A DNA stretch of 64,000 bases. Source: Gordonia namibiensis NBRC 108229 (GTDB taxonomy: Bacteria > Actinomycetota > Actinomycetes > Mycobacteriales > Mycobacteriaceae). The position numbers and the translations under genes were made by a program. Of the stretch, positions 25,820 through 37,148 are shown piece after piece. A model generated the notes under the pieces. That model saw nothing but the letters and a program-made list of their open reading frames with translations, made no database searches and was not told the origin of the DNA. Location of the stretch: positions 1 through 64,000 of the forward strand of contig NZ_BAHE01000025.1 in NCBI RefSeq assembly GCF_000298235.1, written 5' to 3'. Within the stretch, counting starts at the first letter, position 1, and each line of letters opens with the position of its first letter.

Positions 25820-26500
25820 ATGAGCTGGAACCGGAATGAGATGGCCGCCCGCGCGGCGAAGGAACTCACCCGCGGCGACTACGTCAACCTCGGGATCGGC
25901 CTGCCGACCCTGATCCCCGACCACATGCCCGACGACTCCGGCATCTTCCTGCACGCCGAGAACGGCATCCTCGGCGTCGGACCCTTCCCCTACGACGACG
26001 AGGTCGATCCCGACCTGATCAACGCCGGCAAGCAGACCGTGTCGGTGCTGCCCGGCGCGTCGTACTTCGACTCCGCCGCCAGCTTCGCGATGATCCGCGG
26101 CGGACACGTCGACGTGGCCGTCCTCGGCGGTATGCAGGTGGCCATGAACGGCGACCTCGCCAACTGGATGGTGCCCGGCGCGCTCGTGAAGGGCATCGGT
26201 GGCGCGATGGACCTCGTCAACGGTGCCGGCAAGGTGATCGTCCTGATGGAGCACGTCACCAAGAAGGGTGAACCGAAGCTCCTCGACCACTGCGCCCTGC
26301 CGCTGACCGGTCGCGGGATGGTCAGCCGGGTGATCACCGACCTCGGTGTGTTCGACGTCGCCGGAACGGGTTTCGAGGTCGTCGAGCTCGCGCCGGGGGT
26401 CGACTTCGACACCGTCGCCGAGAAGACCGGAGCGTCGCTGGTCGATCAGCGCCGTGACGCGGCCAGCTCCGCGCGCGACCGCAGCCCGAGCTTCGCGTAG
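25820..26500 (+). CDS. pcaJ: 3-oxoadipate CoA-transferase subunit B, with extended C-terminus
   Basis: 226 aa class I CoA transferase beta subunit. Glu47 in [10 protein letters not shown] is the catalytic glutamate; [13 protein letters not shown] and [16 protein letters not shown] are family segments. The recognisable family part ends around [13 protein letters not shown]...EKTGASLVD. About 15 further residues rich in Arg/Ser/Ala ([16 protein letters not shown]) run antisense into the 3' end of the convergent LuxR gene, giving a 55-bp overlap (26446-26500). Loss of an original stop codon is a likely explanation. Confidence 0.87.
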   Translation: MSWNRNEMAARAAKELTRGDYVNLGIGLPTLIPDHMPDDSGIFLHAENGILGVGPFPYDDEVDPDLINAGKQTVSVLPGASYFDSAASFAMIRGGHVDVAVLGGMQVAMNGDLANWMVPGALVKGIGGAMDLVNGAGKVIVLMEHVTKKGEPKLLDHCALPLTGRGMVSRVITDLGVFDVAGTGFEVVELAPGVDFDTVAEKTGASLVDQRRDAASSARDRSPSFA

Positions 26501-29169
26501 ATCCGGGTCAGGTGGTACTGCACCGTCTTCGGTGAGATGAACAGTTCGGCGGCCACCTCGCGGTTCGACAGTCCGCGGGCCACGAGGGTGGTCACCGCCT
26601 CCTCCTGCGGGGTGAGCTCGCCGGCGTCCCTCGGTGCGCCGTCGCGGTCGGCCCGCGAGGTGGTCAGTCCGCCGGCCTTCAGTTCCCGGTCGCACCGTTC
26701 GACGAAAGCGGTCGCTCCGAGTGACAGATAGAGCTCACGGGCGGTGCCGATGACGGTGTCGGCGGCGCGTCTCTTGCCGGCCCGACGCAGCGTTTGTCCG
26801 TAGGCGAAGTTGACCCGGGCCTGGTCGTAGCGGAGTCCGAGGCCGTCGAGCAGTTCGAGCCCCTCCTCGAAGGTCCTACGGGCTCCGTGGATGTCGCCGG
26901 TCGCGCCCAGGTGCCGACCCCGCGCGTATTTCAGACGGGCCGCCGCCGACCGGTGGCCACGTTCGGCGGCGCGCGCCTCGTACCGGTGGAGGAGACGATC
27001 CGCTTCGTCGAGACGACCCTCGATGACCTGCGCGTTCGCGAGTATGTCCACCCACGGCCAGAGGCCCGGTTCCGACAGTGCGGGAACGGTTTCGGACATC
27101 GTGACGAGCGGTGTGAGGGTCCGGATGACCTTCGCGTACTCGGCCGCTGCCTCGGCCCGATGGGCGCGGGCGATCATCTCGGGGATGCGCATGATCTCGT
27201 AGTCGCCGATCGACGTGGAGCTGTGCGCGATGTGCCGATCGGCCTCGTCCCAGTTGCCGCGCGACGAGTGGATCTGGCACGCGGTCCAGTCGAGGAGCGG
27301 GGTGACGAGTTCGATGCCGCTGCTCCGCGCAAGGGCGAGACCGGCGTCGACCCCGCGCATCGCCTCGTCCCAGTCGCCGGTGAGGAACTGGACCCGGGCC
27401 AGCCAGGCCAACGCCCACAACGAGATCCGGGTGGAGCCGCCGAGCTGGGCCATCGACACGGCGGCCTCGAGATTGGTACGGGCGGCGTCGATCTCGTCGA
27501 GACTGAGTTGCAACCAGCCGCGTCCCATCGTGGCGCGCTGTGCCTGCGCGCCGTACCGGATGCGCTCGGTGATCGAATCGTATTCGGCGCGGGCCGCTTC
27601 CGGTTGACCCGACCAGGCGAGGCCGAGACCGCGGATCACGGCGGCCTCGATCCGGGCGGCAGAGCCCTCCACCGCCATCGCCATCGCGCGGTCGGCCCAG
27701 GTGACCAGTTCCGAGCCCTGGCATCGGACGAGGTTGTGCAGCACGTATCGCTGCGCGATCAATGCGGCGGTGTCGGGTTCGCGCTGGGCGTTGACGATGC
27801 CCCAGGCGCGGTCGAGCCGGAGTTGTGCCTCCGCCGAGCGGCCGCGAAGGATGGCGAGGTAGGCGAGGGTCGCATTGCGCAGCGGGGTCTCCCGCAGACT
27901 CTCGACAGTCGGCACGAGTGCCCCGGCCCCGACACAATCACCCGCCGCGAGAAGGGAATCGACCGCGAGAGTGATCCGGGTGTCGCGTTCGAGTGTGTCC
28001 GGGGTGAGACGTCCGGCCTGGCGATAGAGGCGCGCGGCCTCGGCCCAGGCACCCTCGGCGCCGCGCGTGCGGGCGAGTCCGGCCAGGTCGTCGGCCAGGT
28101 CCGCGTCCGGGGTCGGTGTGGCGGCGACCCGGTGATGGAGGCGACGGGCCGGATCGGCGACCACCTCCGCGGCCCGGCGATGAGCCTCGCCGACGGCGGT
28201 CATGCCCATGATCTCGAGAACGGCCGCCCGGACGAGGGGTGTGGTCAGCCGCGGCTGCGCCTCCGCAGGTGTCAGGGCTCCGTCGGCGGTGATCAGGGTG
28301 GTCCTGCGGGCATCGTCGATGGCCCGCAGCGGATCGTCGATGCCGGCGAGTTCGATCGCGGTGGAGAGCGGCTCATTCGCGTCGAGGATCGCGAGGGCCT
28401 CGATGAGTGCACGTGCGGGAGTCCCCGGAGCAGAAAGTGCGGCCCGGACCTCGTCGACCACGCGTCGGGGAGCGGGGAGGCGACCGCCGCTGCGCGCCCA
28501 GGTCCCGGCGGGCACCTCGTCGAGCAGTGCGACGATGTCGCGCGGGTTCCCGCGCGTGTGGGCGAGCAGCTCGTCGCGCATCACCGGGTGCAACACGATC
28601 CCGCGCTGCGCGGCGATCTCGGGTGCTGCGTCCGGGCCGACACCGTCCAGTCGTAACTCGTCGAATGTCCAGCCTGCCAACCGGATGCCCGGCCGCGCGG
28701 TCGTGACCACGATCAGGATGCGGCGCGACCGGTGCTCGCGGGTGAGCGTGATGAGAGCCCGGAGCGACTCCTCGTCCGCGGAGTCAGCGTCGTCGACCGC
28801 GATGAGCGTCGGCTGTTCGTCGGCGTCCGGGATCACCGCGAGGAGGCTTTCGGCGAGTCCGCCGGGATTCGTCGGCGTGGCGCCGGTGGTGTCCTGCGTC
28901 AGCTGCCGGATCAGCGCTCCCGGTGACCGCGACTGCCACGGGGACGCCTGCGCGACAAGCGTGTGCGCGTCGCCGGCTGTTCGGCGGTGGAGGTCGACCA
29001 TCCGGTTCAGGAGCGTCGACTTGCCGATGCCGGGGTCGCCGGTCACGACCAGGAGATCTGTTCCCGAGGTCCCGCGGAGACGTTCGGTGAGGACGTCGAT
29101 CTCACGGTCGCGGCCGGCACACACGGTGGAGATGACCATGTGGGTGGTGTCCCGGCCGGCGACCGTCAT
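26446..29169 (-). CDS. benR: LuxR family LAL-type ATP-binding regulator, BenR-like
   Basis: 907 aa. N-terminal P-loop ATPase with Walker [10 protein letters not shown] (44-52) and Walker B-like [11 protein letters not shown], a long helical repeat (TPR-like) middle, and C-terminal LuxR HTH ([38 protein letters not shown]). Starts 22 bp after the benC-benD fusion on the same strand, so it is probably the last gene of the ben operon. In Corynebacterium glutamicum a LuxR-type benR follows benABCD, which supports the assignment; the gene symbol is by synteny. Confidence 0.78.
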   Translation of the reverse strand: MTVAGRDTTHMVISTVCAGRDREIDVLTERLRGTSGTDLLVVTGDPGIGKSTLLNRMVDLHRRTAGDAHTLVAQASPWQSRSPGALIRQLTQDTTGATPTNPGGLAESLLAVIPDADEQPTLIAVDDADSADEESLRALITLTREHRSRRILIVVTTARPGIRLAGWTFDELRLDGVGPDAAPEIAAQRGIVLHPVMRDELLAHTRGNPRDIVALLDEVPAGTWARSGGRLPAPRRVVDEVRAALSAPGTPARALIEALAILDANEPLSTAIELAGIDDPLRAIDDARRTTLITADGALTPAEAQPRLTTPLVRAAVLEIMGMTAVGEAHRRAAEVVADPARRLHHRVAATPTPDADLADDLAGLARTRGAEGAWAEAARLYRQAGRLTPDTLERDTRITLAVDSLLAAGDCVGAGALVPTVESLRETPLRNATLAYLAILRGRSAEAQLRLDRAWGIVNAQREPDTAALIAQRYVLHNLVRCQGSELVTWADRAMAMAVEGSAARIEAAVIRGLGLAWSGQPEAARAEYDSITERIRYGAQAQRATMGRGWLQLSLDEIDAARTNLEAAVSMAQLGGSTRISLWALAWLARVQFLTGDWDEAMRGVDAGLALARSSGIELVTPLLDWTACQIHSSRGNWDEADRHIAHSSTSIGDYEIMRIPEMIARAHRAEAAAEYAKVIRTLTPLVTMSETVPALSEPGLWPWVDILANAQVIEGRLDEADRLLHRYEARAAERGHRSAAARLKYARGRHLGATGDIHGARRTFEEGLELLDGLGLRYDQARVNFAYGQTLRRAGKRRAADTVIGTARELYLSLGATAFVERCDRELKAGGLTTSRADRDGAPRDAGELTPQEEAVTTLVARGLSNREVAAELFISPKTVQYHLTRIYAKLGLRSRAELAASRR

Positions 29170-29191
29170 CGTCCCATCCTAGGACCGGGTG

Positions 29192-31972
29192 CTACCCGGT
29201 ATCGCCACCTGCGACGGGCAGCACCGTTCCGGTGATGTAGGACGCCTCGTCCGAGGCGAGGAAACAGATCGCCGCCGCCTGCTCGTCGAGGCTGCCGTAT
29301 CGGTGCATCAGAGACGACGAGAGCGTCTGGTCGATGTGCGCCTGGAACCACTGGGCCTCCACCTCGTTCCGCGGCTCGGGGGTACCGCGTGAGATACGCC
29401 GCGGGGGAGCCTCGGTGCCGCCCGGAGCGGCGGCCACCACCCGGATTCCGTCATCGGCGTACTCCATGGCCAGCGACGCCGTCAGCGCGTTGACCGCACC
29501 TTTCGCGGCCGAATACGGGATGCGGTTGATCCCCCGGGTGGCCGCCGAGGAGACGTTGACGATGACCCCGCCACCGCGCGAGACCATCGAGGGCAGCGCC
29601 GCGCGGCAGGCGAACAGCGTCGTCATCAGTGAGCGGTCGATCTCCGCGCGGATCTGGGCGTCGGTGAACTCGACGAAGGGTTTGAAGTTGATGGCGCCGC
29701 CGACGTTGTTGATCAGCACGTCGACGCGACCGTACGACGAGACCGCGCGCCGGATCACCGACTCCGCTCCGTCGTAGCTCTCCAGGTCGGCGATCGCCGA
29801 CACCGCACCGGGGCCGGTCGCGTCGAGATCGTGCGCGACCTCGTCGACGAGCTCGGACCGGTCGGCCACGACGACCTTCCCACCCTCGGCGCTGATCCGA
29901 CGTGCGACCTGTTCGCCGATGCCCTGTGCCGCACCGGTGATGACGACGACCTTTCCGGCGAAGCGGCCGGGGGTGACGAAACGCGGACGACGGGCGGCCA
30001 TCTCGTCCGACATCGCACGGCGCATGGTCTGCTTGGAGCGATCGGCGTGGGCCGAGATCAGGGCGCGGGCGCCGTCGTGATCGCCGGACTCGAAGGCGGT
30101 GACGATGTCGAGGTGGTCCTGGGCGCAGAGGGGATGGCACCAGGTCGCGTTGCGCAGGACCTCGCTCATCCGGCCCTTCACGCCGAGCGCCTTGTACGCC
30201 TCGAGCAGATGGTCGTTGCCGGTCAGGGTGAACAGATAGTCATGGAACGCGGCATTCGTCTCGGTGTACTCGGCGGCGTCGACGAAGTGCTCGCCGTCCA
30301 CATACGGCACCGCCGCATCGGCCAGGAGCCGATAGCCGGCGAGCTGTTGTGTGGTGAGACGTCCGAAGGTCAGCTCCAGTGCGCCGAGTTCGAGGGCGGC
30401 GCGCGCCTCGAACAGGGCGTCGGACTCGAAGATCGCCGGATGCTCCTCACCGATCTGGTAGCCCTGTGAACCGACGACGGTGGACGTCGCGGTTCCGGGT
30501 TCGGGCTCCTCGGACACCTGGGTCGGGGCTGGTGGCGCCGGTACCGGTTCGTGCAGCGGGGCCACGTCGCCGGGACGGAAGATCTCCTGGCCGGCGATGG
30601 CCCGGGCCGTCCCTGCGGGGCGCAATGATCCCGCGTCCGAATCGAGTGCCGCATCACCGATCTCGCTCGGCCACATATGCTGGCCGGCGATCCGGACGAG
30701 CGAGTCGTCCGGGGCCCGGGTGCCGGGGCGACCCGGCACGGCTGAGAGGTCGGCCGGCGGCAGGGTGATCTGCCCGGCGATCGCGCGGGCGTCCGGGGAG
30801 GCGATGATGCCCTCGTCCGCCGGAACGTCCGGTGCGGCAGACGAGATCGGCGCGACCGTCGGTGCGTTCTCGCCCGGGGCAACGGATGTCGCTGCGAGGG
30901 CGAACTTCTCGTAGTAGAACCCTGTCGGTTCGATCCCGGCCTCCGCCACGTGCTTGCGCACCGCCTCGACCATCGGCGGCGGACCGCAGAGGTAGATCGC
31001 GACATCCCCGTCGAAGAGATGCCCGGGTTCGATGAGGCTCATGACGTAACCCTTGTTGACCGCCGTGCTCGCGGGGTCGGACACGCAGTGGTCCCAGGTG
31101 AATCCGGGCAGCTTCCCGGCGAAGTACTCGATCTCGTCGAGCGCGACCAGGTCGGTGTCGGTGGAGACGCCGTAGATGAGGTGGACCTTGCGTCCGCTGT
31201 TGTCGGCGTGCAGCTTTCGCAGCATCGACAGGATCGGGGCCAACCCGGTGCCGCCGGCCAGCAGCAGCACCGGTCGGTTCGCCTCGCGGAGGAAGAACGA
31301 TCCGTGGGGGCCGGTGAAGGAGATCGGTTCGCCACGTGTCGCGCGATCGGTCAGATACGTCGACATCGCGCCACCGGGGGTCAACTTGATCAGGAAGACC
31401 AGGCGATCCTCGTGCGGCCCGTTGGCGAACGAGTAGGACCGGCTGACCGGATCGCCGGATCCGTCGTCGGTGCCGGGGATCTCGATGTTGACGTACTGGC
31501 CGGGTAGGAAGGCCATCTCACCCCGGTTCTCGATCCGGATCTCCAGGCGCATCGTCGACTCGGAGAGACGTTCGAGTTCGACGACGGTGCCCGTGAACCG
31601 GGAGGCCTGGGTCTTGGCGATGTCTGACGTGGCCGGGACCTGCAGCACCAGACCGGATTTCGGTTTCATACAACAGGGGAGAGCGAATCCCTGGGCCGAC
31701 TCGTCGTCGGACAGCGCATCCTCGATGTAGATTCCGCCGTCGTAGTCGCCGGACTCGCAGAACGACTTACAGGTTCCGCACGCACCGTCACGGCAGTCCA
31801 GCGGGATGTTGATGCGCTGCCGGTACGACGCGTCGGCGACGGTCTGGTCCTCGCGGCAGGTGATGAACCGGGTGACCCCGTCCTCGAAGGACAGGGCGAC
31901 CTGGTGCGTCGGTGTCCCGTCGTCTGCGTGGTCGGCGGTGGTGCCGACGCCCTGATCGGTGGTGACAGTCAT
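29192..31972 (-). CDS. benCD: BenC-FCD-BenD fusion: benzoate dioxygenase reductase joined to cis-diol dehydrogenase
   Basis: 926 aa in one open frame. Residues 22-115: plant-type [2Fe-2S] ferredoxin with Cys60, Cys65, Cys68, Cys100. Residues 125-355: FAD/NAD reductase (RSYSF 178-182, GGTGLAP 241-247, CGPPPM). Residues 361-512: Ala/Pro linker with three copies of an AIAGQ-like motif (397, 428, 458). Residues 513-662: FadR-type FCD domain (FEARAALELGALEL, AAFHDYLFTLTGNDHLLEAY, GDHDGARALISAH) keeping His577, His620 and His642. Residues 670-926: SDR dehydrogenase, TGAAQGIG (679-686), Ser808/809, Tyr820, Lys824. BenC feeds electrons to BenAB; BenD oxidises the benzoate cis-diol to catechol. No FCD-linked HTH is present. 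Start ATG 31972, 12 bp after benB. Confidence 0.88.
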   Translation of the reverse strand: MTVTTDQGVGTTADHADDGTPTHQVALSFEDGVTRFITCREDQTVADASYRQRINIPLDCRDGACGTCKSFCESGDYDGGIYIEDALSDDESAQGFALPCCMKPKSGLVLQVPATSDIAKTQASRFTGTVVELERLSESTMRLEIRIENRGEMAFLPGQYVNIEIPGTDDGSGDPVSRSYSFANGPHEDRLVFLIKLTPGGAMSTYLTDRATRGEPISFTGPHGSFFLREANRPVLLLAGGTGLAPILSMLRKLHADNSGRKVHLIYGVSTDTDLVALDEIEYFAGKLPGFTWDHCVSDPASTAVNKGYVMSLIEPGHLFDGDVAIYLCGPPPMVEAVRKHVAEAGIEPTGFYYEKFALAATSVAPGENAPTVAPISSAAPDVPADEGIIASPDARAIAGQITLPPADLSAVPGRPGTRAPDDSLVRIAGQHMWPSEIGDAALDSDAGSLRPAGTARAIAGQEIFRPGDVAPLHEPVPAPPAPTQVSEEPEPGTATSTVVGSQGYQIGEEHPAIFESDALFEARAALELGALELTFGRLTTQQLAGYRLLADAAVPYVDGEHFVDAAEYTETNAAFHDYLFTLTGNDHLLEAYKALGVKGRMSEVLRNATWCHPLCAQDHLDIVTAFESGDHDGARALISAHADRSKQTMRRAMSDEMAARRPRFVTPGRFAGKVVVITGAAQGIGEQVARRISAEGGKVVVADRSELVDEVAHDLDATGPGAVSAIADLESYDGAESVIRRAVSSYGRVDVLINNVGGAINFKPFVEFTDAQIRAEIDRSLMTTLFACRAALPSMVSRGGGVIVNVSSAATRGINRIPYSAAKGAVNALTASLAMEYADDGIRVVAAAPGGTEAPPRRISRGTPEPRNEVEAQWFQAHIDQTLSSSLMHRYGSLDEQAAAICFLASDEASYITGTVLPVAGGDTG

Positions 31973-31983
31973 GTCAACGCGTC

Positions 31984-32523
31984 CTAGAAGTGGTAGATGT
32001 CCACCACGTGGTGGATGTAGTCGTTCTTCAGCACGATCGTCTTGCGCCGGATCAACGGTTGATCGCCGGAGAAGTCGATGGTGTAGAAAGACGTGCCGTA
32101 GTACGGGTCGATCGTGTGGTACCGGAAATACATGGTGTGCCAATTGAACCGGACGTCGACGAGATCGCCGCGCCGGTCGATGACCTCGACGTTGCTGATG
32201 TTGTGACTGGTCCGCGGCTCGGGGAGCGAGGTCGCCGACGACCGTTCGGTCCGGATGCGGAACACGCGGTCCTCGAGCCCGCCCTTGTTGCCGTAATAGA
32301 TCAGCGAGATCTCCCGCTGCGGATCCTCGGTCAGGCGGTCGTTGTCGTCCCACGACGGCATCCAGTAGACGACGTCGTCGGCGTAGCACTCGAGCCACTT
32401 CTCGAATTCACGATCGTCGAGATAGCGCGCCTCGCGGTAGAGGAACTGCTCGATCATGTTCTGGGTGACCAGTTTTCCGCCGGCCTCGGTCCCGGTCGCG
32501 GCATTGGTCTCTGCGGTCGTCAT
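31984..32523 (-). CDS. benB: Benzoate 1,2-dioxygenase small (beta) subunit
   Basis: 179 aa, full length for ring-hydroxylating dioxygenase beta subunits. Recognisable segments: LYREARYLDDREFEKWLECY, VVYWMPSWDDND, LIYYGNKGGLEDRVFRI and HNISNVEVIDRRGD. It is structural, forming the alpha3beta3 oxygenase with BenA. Lies 11 bp after benA and 11 bp before benCD in the same direction. Confidence 0.93.
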   Translation of the reverse strand: MTTAETNAATGTEAGGKLVTQNMIEQFLYREARYLDDREFEKWLECYADDVVYWMPSWDDNDRLTEDPQREISLIYYGNKGGLEDRVFRIRTERSSATSLPEPRTSHNISNVEVIDRRGDLVDVRFNWHTMYFRYHTIDPYYGTSFYTIDFSGDQPLIRRKTIVLKNDYIHHVVDIYHF

Positions 32524-32534
32524 CGCGTTCCCCT

Positions 32535-33926
32535 TCAGTGGCTCTCGGCGGTTGCGGTGGTGGAGTGCTCTTCCGCGGCGGCCGCGGCGCGCATCGTCTC
32601 CAGCCAGTAGCCGTGCTGGACGGGGTAGAGACCCTCGTCCTCGTTCTTGACGCCGGCCGAGATGACCCCGGTCATACCCAGCGATTCGGCGACCTCGTCC
32701 GGTCCGGTCAGCCAGTGTTCGGCACCGCGGCTCATGTCGTTCCAGGGCGCGGCCTGCGCGCGGAAGGTGAGCTGGCAGGAGCGGAACTCCTCGAGGTCAT
32801 CCGGCGTCGCCATACCCGAGGCGTTGAAGAAGTCCTCGTACTGGCGGATGCGGTGCGCGCGGGCGGAGTCGCTCTCCCCCTTGGGGGCGATGCAGTAGAT
32901 GGTCACCTCGGTCTTGTCCGGCGCGATCGGCCGGAAGTGGCGGATCTGCGTCGAGAACTGGTCCATCAGATAGACATTCGGGTACAGGCACAGGTTGCGC
33001 GAACCCTTGACCATGAACTCGCCCTTGGCGTCGCCGTGGATCTTCTTGAGCTCGTCCATCTTGTCCCACAGCGGGCGGTCCTGCGGATTGGCGGCCCAGG
33101 TCCACAGGCAGAGGTGGCCGTTGGGGTACGACCAGTAGCCGCCGCCGGACTTGCCCCAGCCACCTGCGTCGAGTGCTTTGGTGTCGTTCTTCGACTCGCC
33201 GGTGCTGCGTCGCGAGGTGGTGGCCGCGTAGTTCCAGTGGGTCGCGGTGACGTGGTAACCGTCCGCGCCGTTCTCCGCCTGGACCTTCCAGTTGCCGTCG
33301 AAGGTGTAGGTCGACGCGCCGCGCAACACCTCGAGCCCTTCGGGCGACTGGTCGACGAGCATGTCGATGACGAGCCGGGTGTCGCCGAGGTGATCCTCGA
33401 GCGACTGCACGTCGTCGTTGAGGCTGCCGAACAGGAAGCCCCGGTAACTGTCGAAACGCGCCACCTTGGTCAGGTTGTGCGAACCGTTGACATCGAAGGT
33501 GTCGGGGTAGCCGGCCCCCTCGGGGTCCTTGACCTTCAGCAAGGTGCCGTCGTTGCGGAACGTCCAGCCGTGGAACGGGCAGGTTAGCGTCATCCGGTTG
33601 TCGGTCTTGCGACGGCAGATCATCGCACCGCGATGGGCGCATGCGTTGATGAGGCAGTGGAGCTCACCGCCCTTGTCGCGGGTGATGACCACGGGCTGCC
33701 GGCCGATGTAGGTGGTGAAGTAGTCGCCGGGGTTGGGCACCTGACTCTCGTGGGCCAGGTAGATCCAGTTGCCCTCGAAGATGTGCTTCATCTCGAGTTC
33801 GAAGATGTCCTCGTCGGTGAAGATACGGCGGTTGGCGCGGTAGACGCCGGCGGTCCGGTCCTCGACGACGGCGTCGTCGAGGACCGTGTTCACGTGGTTC
33901 AGGTGCTCCGAAACGGACGCGGTCAT
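32535..33926 (-). CDS. benA: Benzoate 1,2-dioxygenase large (alpha) subunit
   Basis: 463 aa. Rieske [2Fe-2S] ligands Cys96-x-His98 and Cys116-x2-His119 (CAHRG, CPFHG); mononuclear iron ligands Asp222 region with His225 and His230 ([12 protein letters not shown]) and an Asp near 376-377 (TPDDLEEF). It dihydroxylates benzoate to the 1,2-cis-diol. The ATG at 33926 is preceded by GGAGG; an in-frame extension upstream has no protein-like character. First gene of the ben operon, divergent from catR. Confidence 0.94.
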   Translation of the reverse strand: MTASVSEHLNHVNTVLDDAVVEDRTAGVYRANRRIFTDEDIFELEMKHIFEGNWIYLAHESQVPNPGDYFTTYIGRQPVVITRDKGGELHCLINACAHRGAMICRRKTDNRMTLTCPFHGWTFRNDGTLLKVKDPEGAGYPDTFDVNGSHNLTKVARFDSYRGFLFGSLNDDVQSLEDHLGDTRLVIDMLVDQSPEGLEVLRGASTYTFDGNWKVQAENGADGYHVTATHWNYAATTSRRSTGESKNDTKALDAGGWGKSGGGYWSYPNGHLCLWTWAANPQDRPLWDKMDELKKIHGDAKGEFMVKGSRNLCLYPNVYLMDQFSTQIRHFRPIAPDKTEVTIYCIAPKGESDSARAHRIRQYEDFFNASGMATPDDLEEFRSCQLTFRAQAAPWNDMSRGAEHWLTGPDEVAESLGMTGVISAGVKNEDEGLYPVQHGYWLETMRAAAAAEEHSTTATAESH

Positions 33927-34155
33927 GGTCGATAAACCTCCAGTGATGGGCTGCTCACTGCACTCTGGCACCACGTGGCGGCGATCACACCAGGGCATTC
34001 GCCGGTCCTGACCTAGGTGCCCATTGATAAAGAATGGCGATGAATAGGGCCACCACAGGTCTTTGTCATGTATGTATCTCCGATCTACCGTGTGTAGGAC
34101 GTGGTCCGGGTCACATCGGATCGCCGAGCGGATCCCGACGACAAAAGGCGAGGTC
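33927..34155. promoter_or_regulatory. benA-catR divergent promoter region
   Basis: 229 bp, no gene. It contains an AT-richer block (34024-34090) with ATTGATAAAGAATGGCGATG and short palindromes CCACGTGG (33973-33980) and ACCTAGGT (34011-34018). Probable binding area for the adjacent LysR regulator and BenR. No single site can be assigned with confidence. Confidence 0.45.
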
Positions 34156-35103
34156 ATGGAGCTGAGGCACCTGCGCTACTTCGCAGCGGTCGCCGACACC
34201 TGCCATTTCGGTCAGGCTGCGGCAACCCTGCACGTGGCCCAGCCGGCGCTTTCCTATGCCATTCGCCAGCTCGAGGCCGAGCTCGACGTCACGCTCTTCA
34301 TCCGCACCACCCGGCAGGTCTCGCTCACCCCCGCGGGGGAGTACCTGCGCGCCCAGGCCGAGCGCATCCTGGCCGGGGTCGACGAGGCGGTCGACGGGGT
34401 CCGGCGCATCGCCGCCGGACGCAGCGGCCTCGTCCGGCTCGGCCTGACCGGCATCGCCGCGTTCTCGCACCTGCCCCGGATCGCCCGGGTGGTCAAGCGT
34501 GAACTCCCCGACGTGGACCTCCACATCCAGTCCGACATGCTGACCCCCGGTCAGTGCGACGCCCTGCGGGCCGGTGCGATCGACCTCGGACTCCTGCGTC
34601 CGCCGGCCATCGGTGACGACATCGAGACCCGGGTCATCGACCACGAGCCGCTCGTCCTCGCGGTGTCGGCGGATCACCGCCTCGCCGTCGAACCGGTGGT
34701 GTCGGCTGTCGACCTCCGCAACGAACCCTTCGTGATGTACGACAGCCGTGACTCGGCCGTCAACGACGCTGCGATGCGGACTTGTCGCGCAGCGGGTTTC
34801 GTTCCTCAACGCGCTCACCAGGCGACCGGGACGACGGTCCTGCTCGCCCTGGTGGCCGCCGGTCTGGGTGTGGCGGTTCTGCCGGCATCGGTGCGGGCCC
34901 TGCCGCTCGACGGACTCGTCGTCCGAGATCTCGTCGACGCCGACACCGTCGAGGTCGCCCTCGCCTGGCGTCGCGGCGTCGACAACCCGGTCATCGCCGC
35001 AGTCGCCGACACCATCGCCGCAGCCTTCGAGACCACCGCCTTCGAGGCCACCGCCTTCGCACCCGCTGCTCAGCTCGGTGCCCGATTTGGAGATGAACGA
35101 TGA
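34156..35103 (+). CDS. catR: LysR family regulator, CatR/BenM-like
   Basis: 315 aa. [44 protein letters not shown]. The effector domain has [14 protein letters not shown] and [21 protein letters not shown]. The start is closely similar to the LysR at 22.9 kb, as in CatM/BenM-type muconate sensors. The ATG follows AAAGGCGAGG. It overlaps catB by 4 bp, so it is transcribed with catBAC, and is divergent from benA. It probably responds to cis,cis-muconate; gene symbol by context. Confidence 0.84.
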   Translation: MELRHLRYFAAVADTCHFGQAAATLHVAQPALSYAIRQLEAELDVTLFIRTTRQVSLTPAGEYLRAQAERILAGVDEAVDGVRRIAAGRSGLVRLGLTGIAAFSHLPRIARVVKRELPDVDLHIQSDMLTPGQCDALRAGAIDLGLLRPPAIGDDIETRVIDHEPLVLAVSADHRLAVEPVVSAVDLRNEPFVMYDSRDSAVNDAAMRTCRAAGFVPQRAHQATGTTVLLALVAAGLGVAVLPASVRALPLDGLVVRDLVDADTVEVALAWRRGVDNPVIAAVADTIAAAFETTAFEATAFAPAAQLGARFGDER

Positions 35104-36206
35104 AGATCACTCGCGTGGAAGCGATTCCATTCGCGATCCCGTACGTGAAACCCCTGAGGTTCGCCTCGGGTGAGGTCCACGAGGCCAACCACGTCTTGGT
35201 GCGGGTACACACCGACACCGGCGTGGTCGGCGTCGCCGAGGCCCCGCCGCGCCCCTTCACCTACGGCGAGACCCAGGCCGGGATCATCACCGTCATCGAC
35301 ACGATCTTCGCACCTGCGATCGTCGGGCTGTCCCTTCTCGAACGAGAGGTGGTTGCGTCCCGGATGGCGCGGACCGTCGGAAACCCGGCAGCCAAATCCG
35401 CGGTGGACATGGCGATCTGGGACGCGCTCGGCAAGTCCCTCGGCCTCCCCGTGGGCGACCTGCTCGGCGGTTTCACCGACCGGATGCGCGTCAGCCACAT
35501 GCTCGGTTTCGCCGAGCCGGTCAAGATGGTCGCCGAGGCCGAGAAGATGGTCGACACCTACGGCATCCGCACCTTCAAGGTGAAGGTCGGCCGCCATCCG
35601 GTCACCCTCGACACCGCCGTCGTACGCGCACTGCGCGAGCGGTTCGGCGACGAGATCGAACTCTACGTCGACGGCAACCGCGGCTGGACCGCCGCGGAGT
35701 CCGCGCGTGCCATGAAAGAGATGTCGGACCTCGACCTCCTGTTCGCCGAAGAGCTTTGCGACGCAGCCGATGTCATGGGTCGCCGATGGCTCGTCGAGCA
35801 GCTCGACGTTCCGTTCATCGCCGACGAGTCGGTGCCGACGCCGGCCGACGTGACCCGCGAGATCCTAGGTCGGTCGGCCACCGCGATCAGCATCAAGACC
35901 GCGCGCACCGGCTTCACCACCTCGCGTCGGACCCACCACCTCGCCGAGGGGCTCGGCATCCCGGTGGTCATGGGCAACCAGATCGACGGCCAGGTCGGCA
36001 CCGCGTGCGCGCTCGCGTTCGGCAGTGCCTTCGAACTGACCTCGCGCTATGCGGGCGAGCTGTCGAACTTCCTCGACATGAGCGACGACCTGCTCACCGA
36101 ACCCCTGCAGATCCGCGACGGCCATCTCCACCGGTCGACCGCGCCGGGCATCGGCTTCGAGATCGATCCGGACAAGCTCGAGCACTTCCGCACCGACAAC
36201 AACTGA
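35100..36206 (+). CDS. catB: Muconate cycloisomerase
   Basis: 368 aa enolase-superfamily enzyme. Lys160/Lys162 (TFKVKVGR) with the catalytic second Lys, metal ligands Asp191 (YVDGN), Glu217/218 (AEEL) and Asp242 (ADES), and the opposite-face Lys266 (SIKTARTG). It converts cis,cis-muconate to muconolactone using Mn2+. Overlaps catR by ATGA; catA follows after 75 bp. The cat context favours normal muconate rather than a chloromuconate enzyme. Confidence 0.92.
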   Translation: MKITRVEAIPFAIPYVKPLRFASGEVHEANHVLVRVHTDTGVVGVAEAPPRPFTYGETQAGIITVIDTIFAPAIVGLSLLEREVVASRMARTVGNPAAKSAVDMAIWDALGKSLGLPVGDLLGGFTDRMRVSHMLGFAEPVKMVAEAEKMVDTYGIRTFKVKVGRHPVTLDTAVVRALRERFGDEIELYVDGNRGWTAAESARAMKEMSDLDLLFAEELCDAADVMGRRWLVEQLDVPFIADESVPTPADVTREILGRSATAISIKTARTGFTTSRRTHHLAEGLGIPVVMGNQIDGQVGTACALAFGSAFELTSRYAGELSNFLDMSDDLLTEPLQIRDGHLHRSTAPGIGFEIDPDKLEHFRTDNN

Positions 36207-36215
36207 ACAACCTGA

Positions 36216-37147
<932 letters not shown>

Positions 37148-37148
<1 letters not shown>

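Noticed and set aside
26500..29169. Possible second gene on the plus strand opposite the LuxR regulator (26794-28656)
   Set aside because: The minus strand gives Walker A and LuxR HTH motifs; the plus-strand frame has none.
29192..31972. BenC-BenD fusion as an assembly error joining two genes
   Set aside because: Cannot be excluded without reads, but the frame is open throughout, an intervening FCD domain with its own conserved His is present, and benB and benR spacing on both sides is normal.
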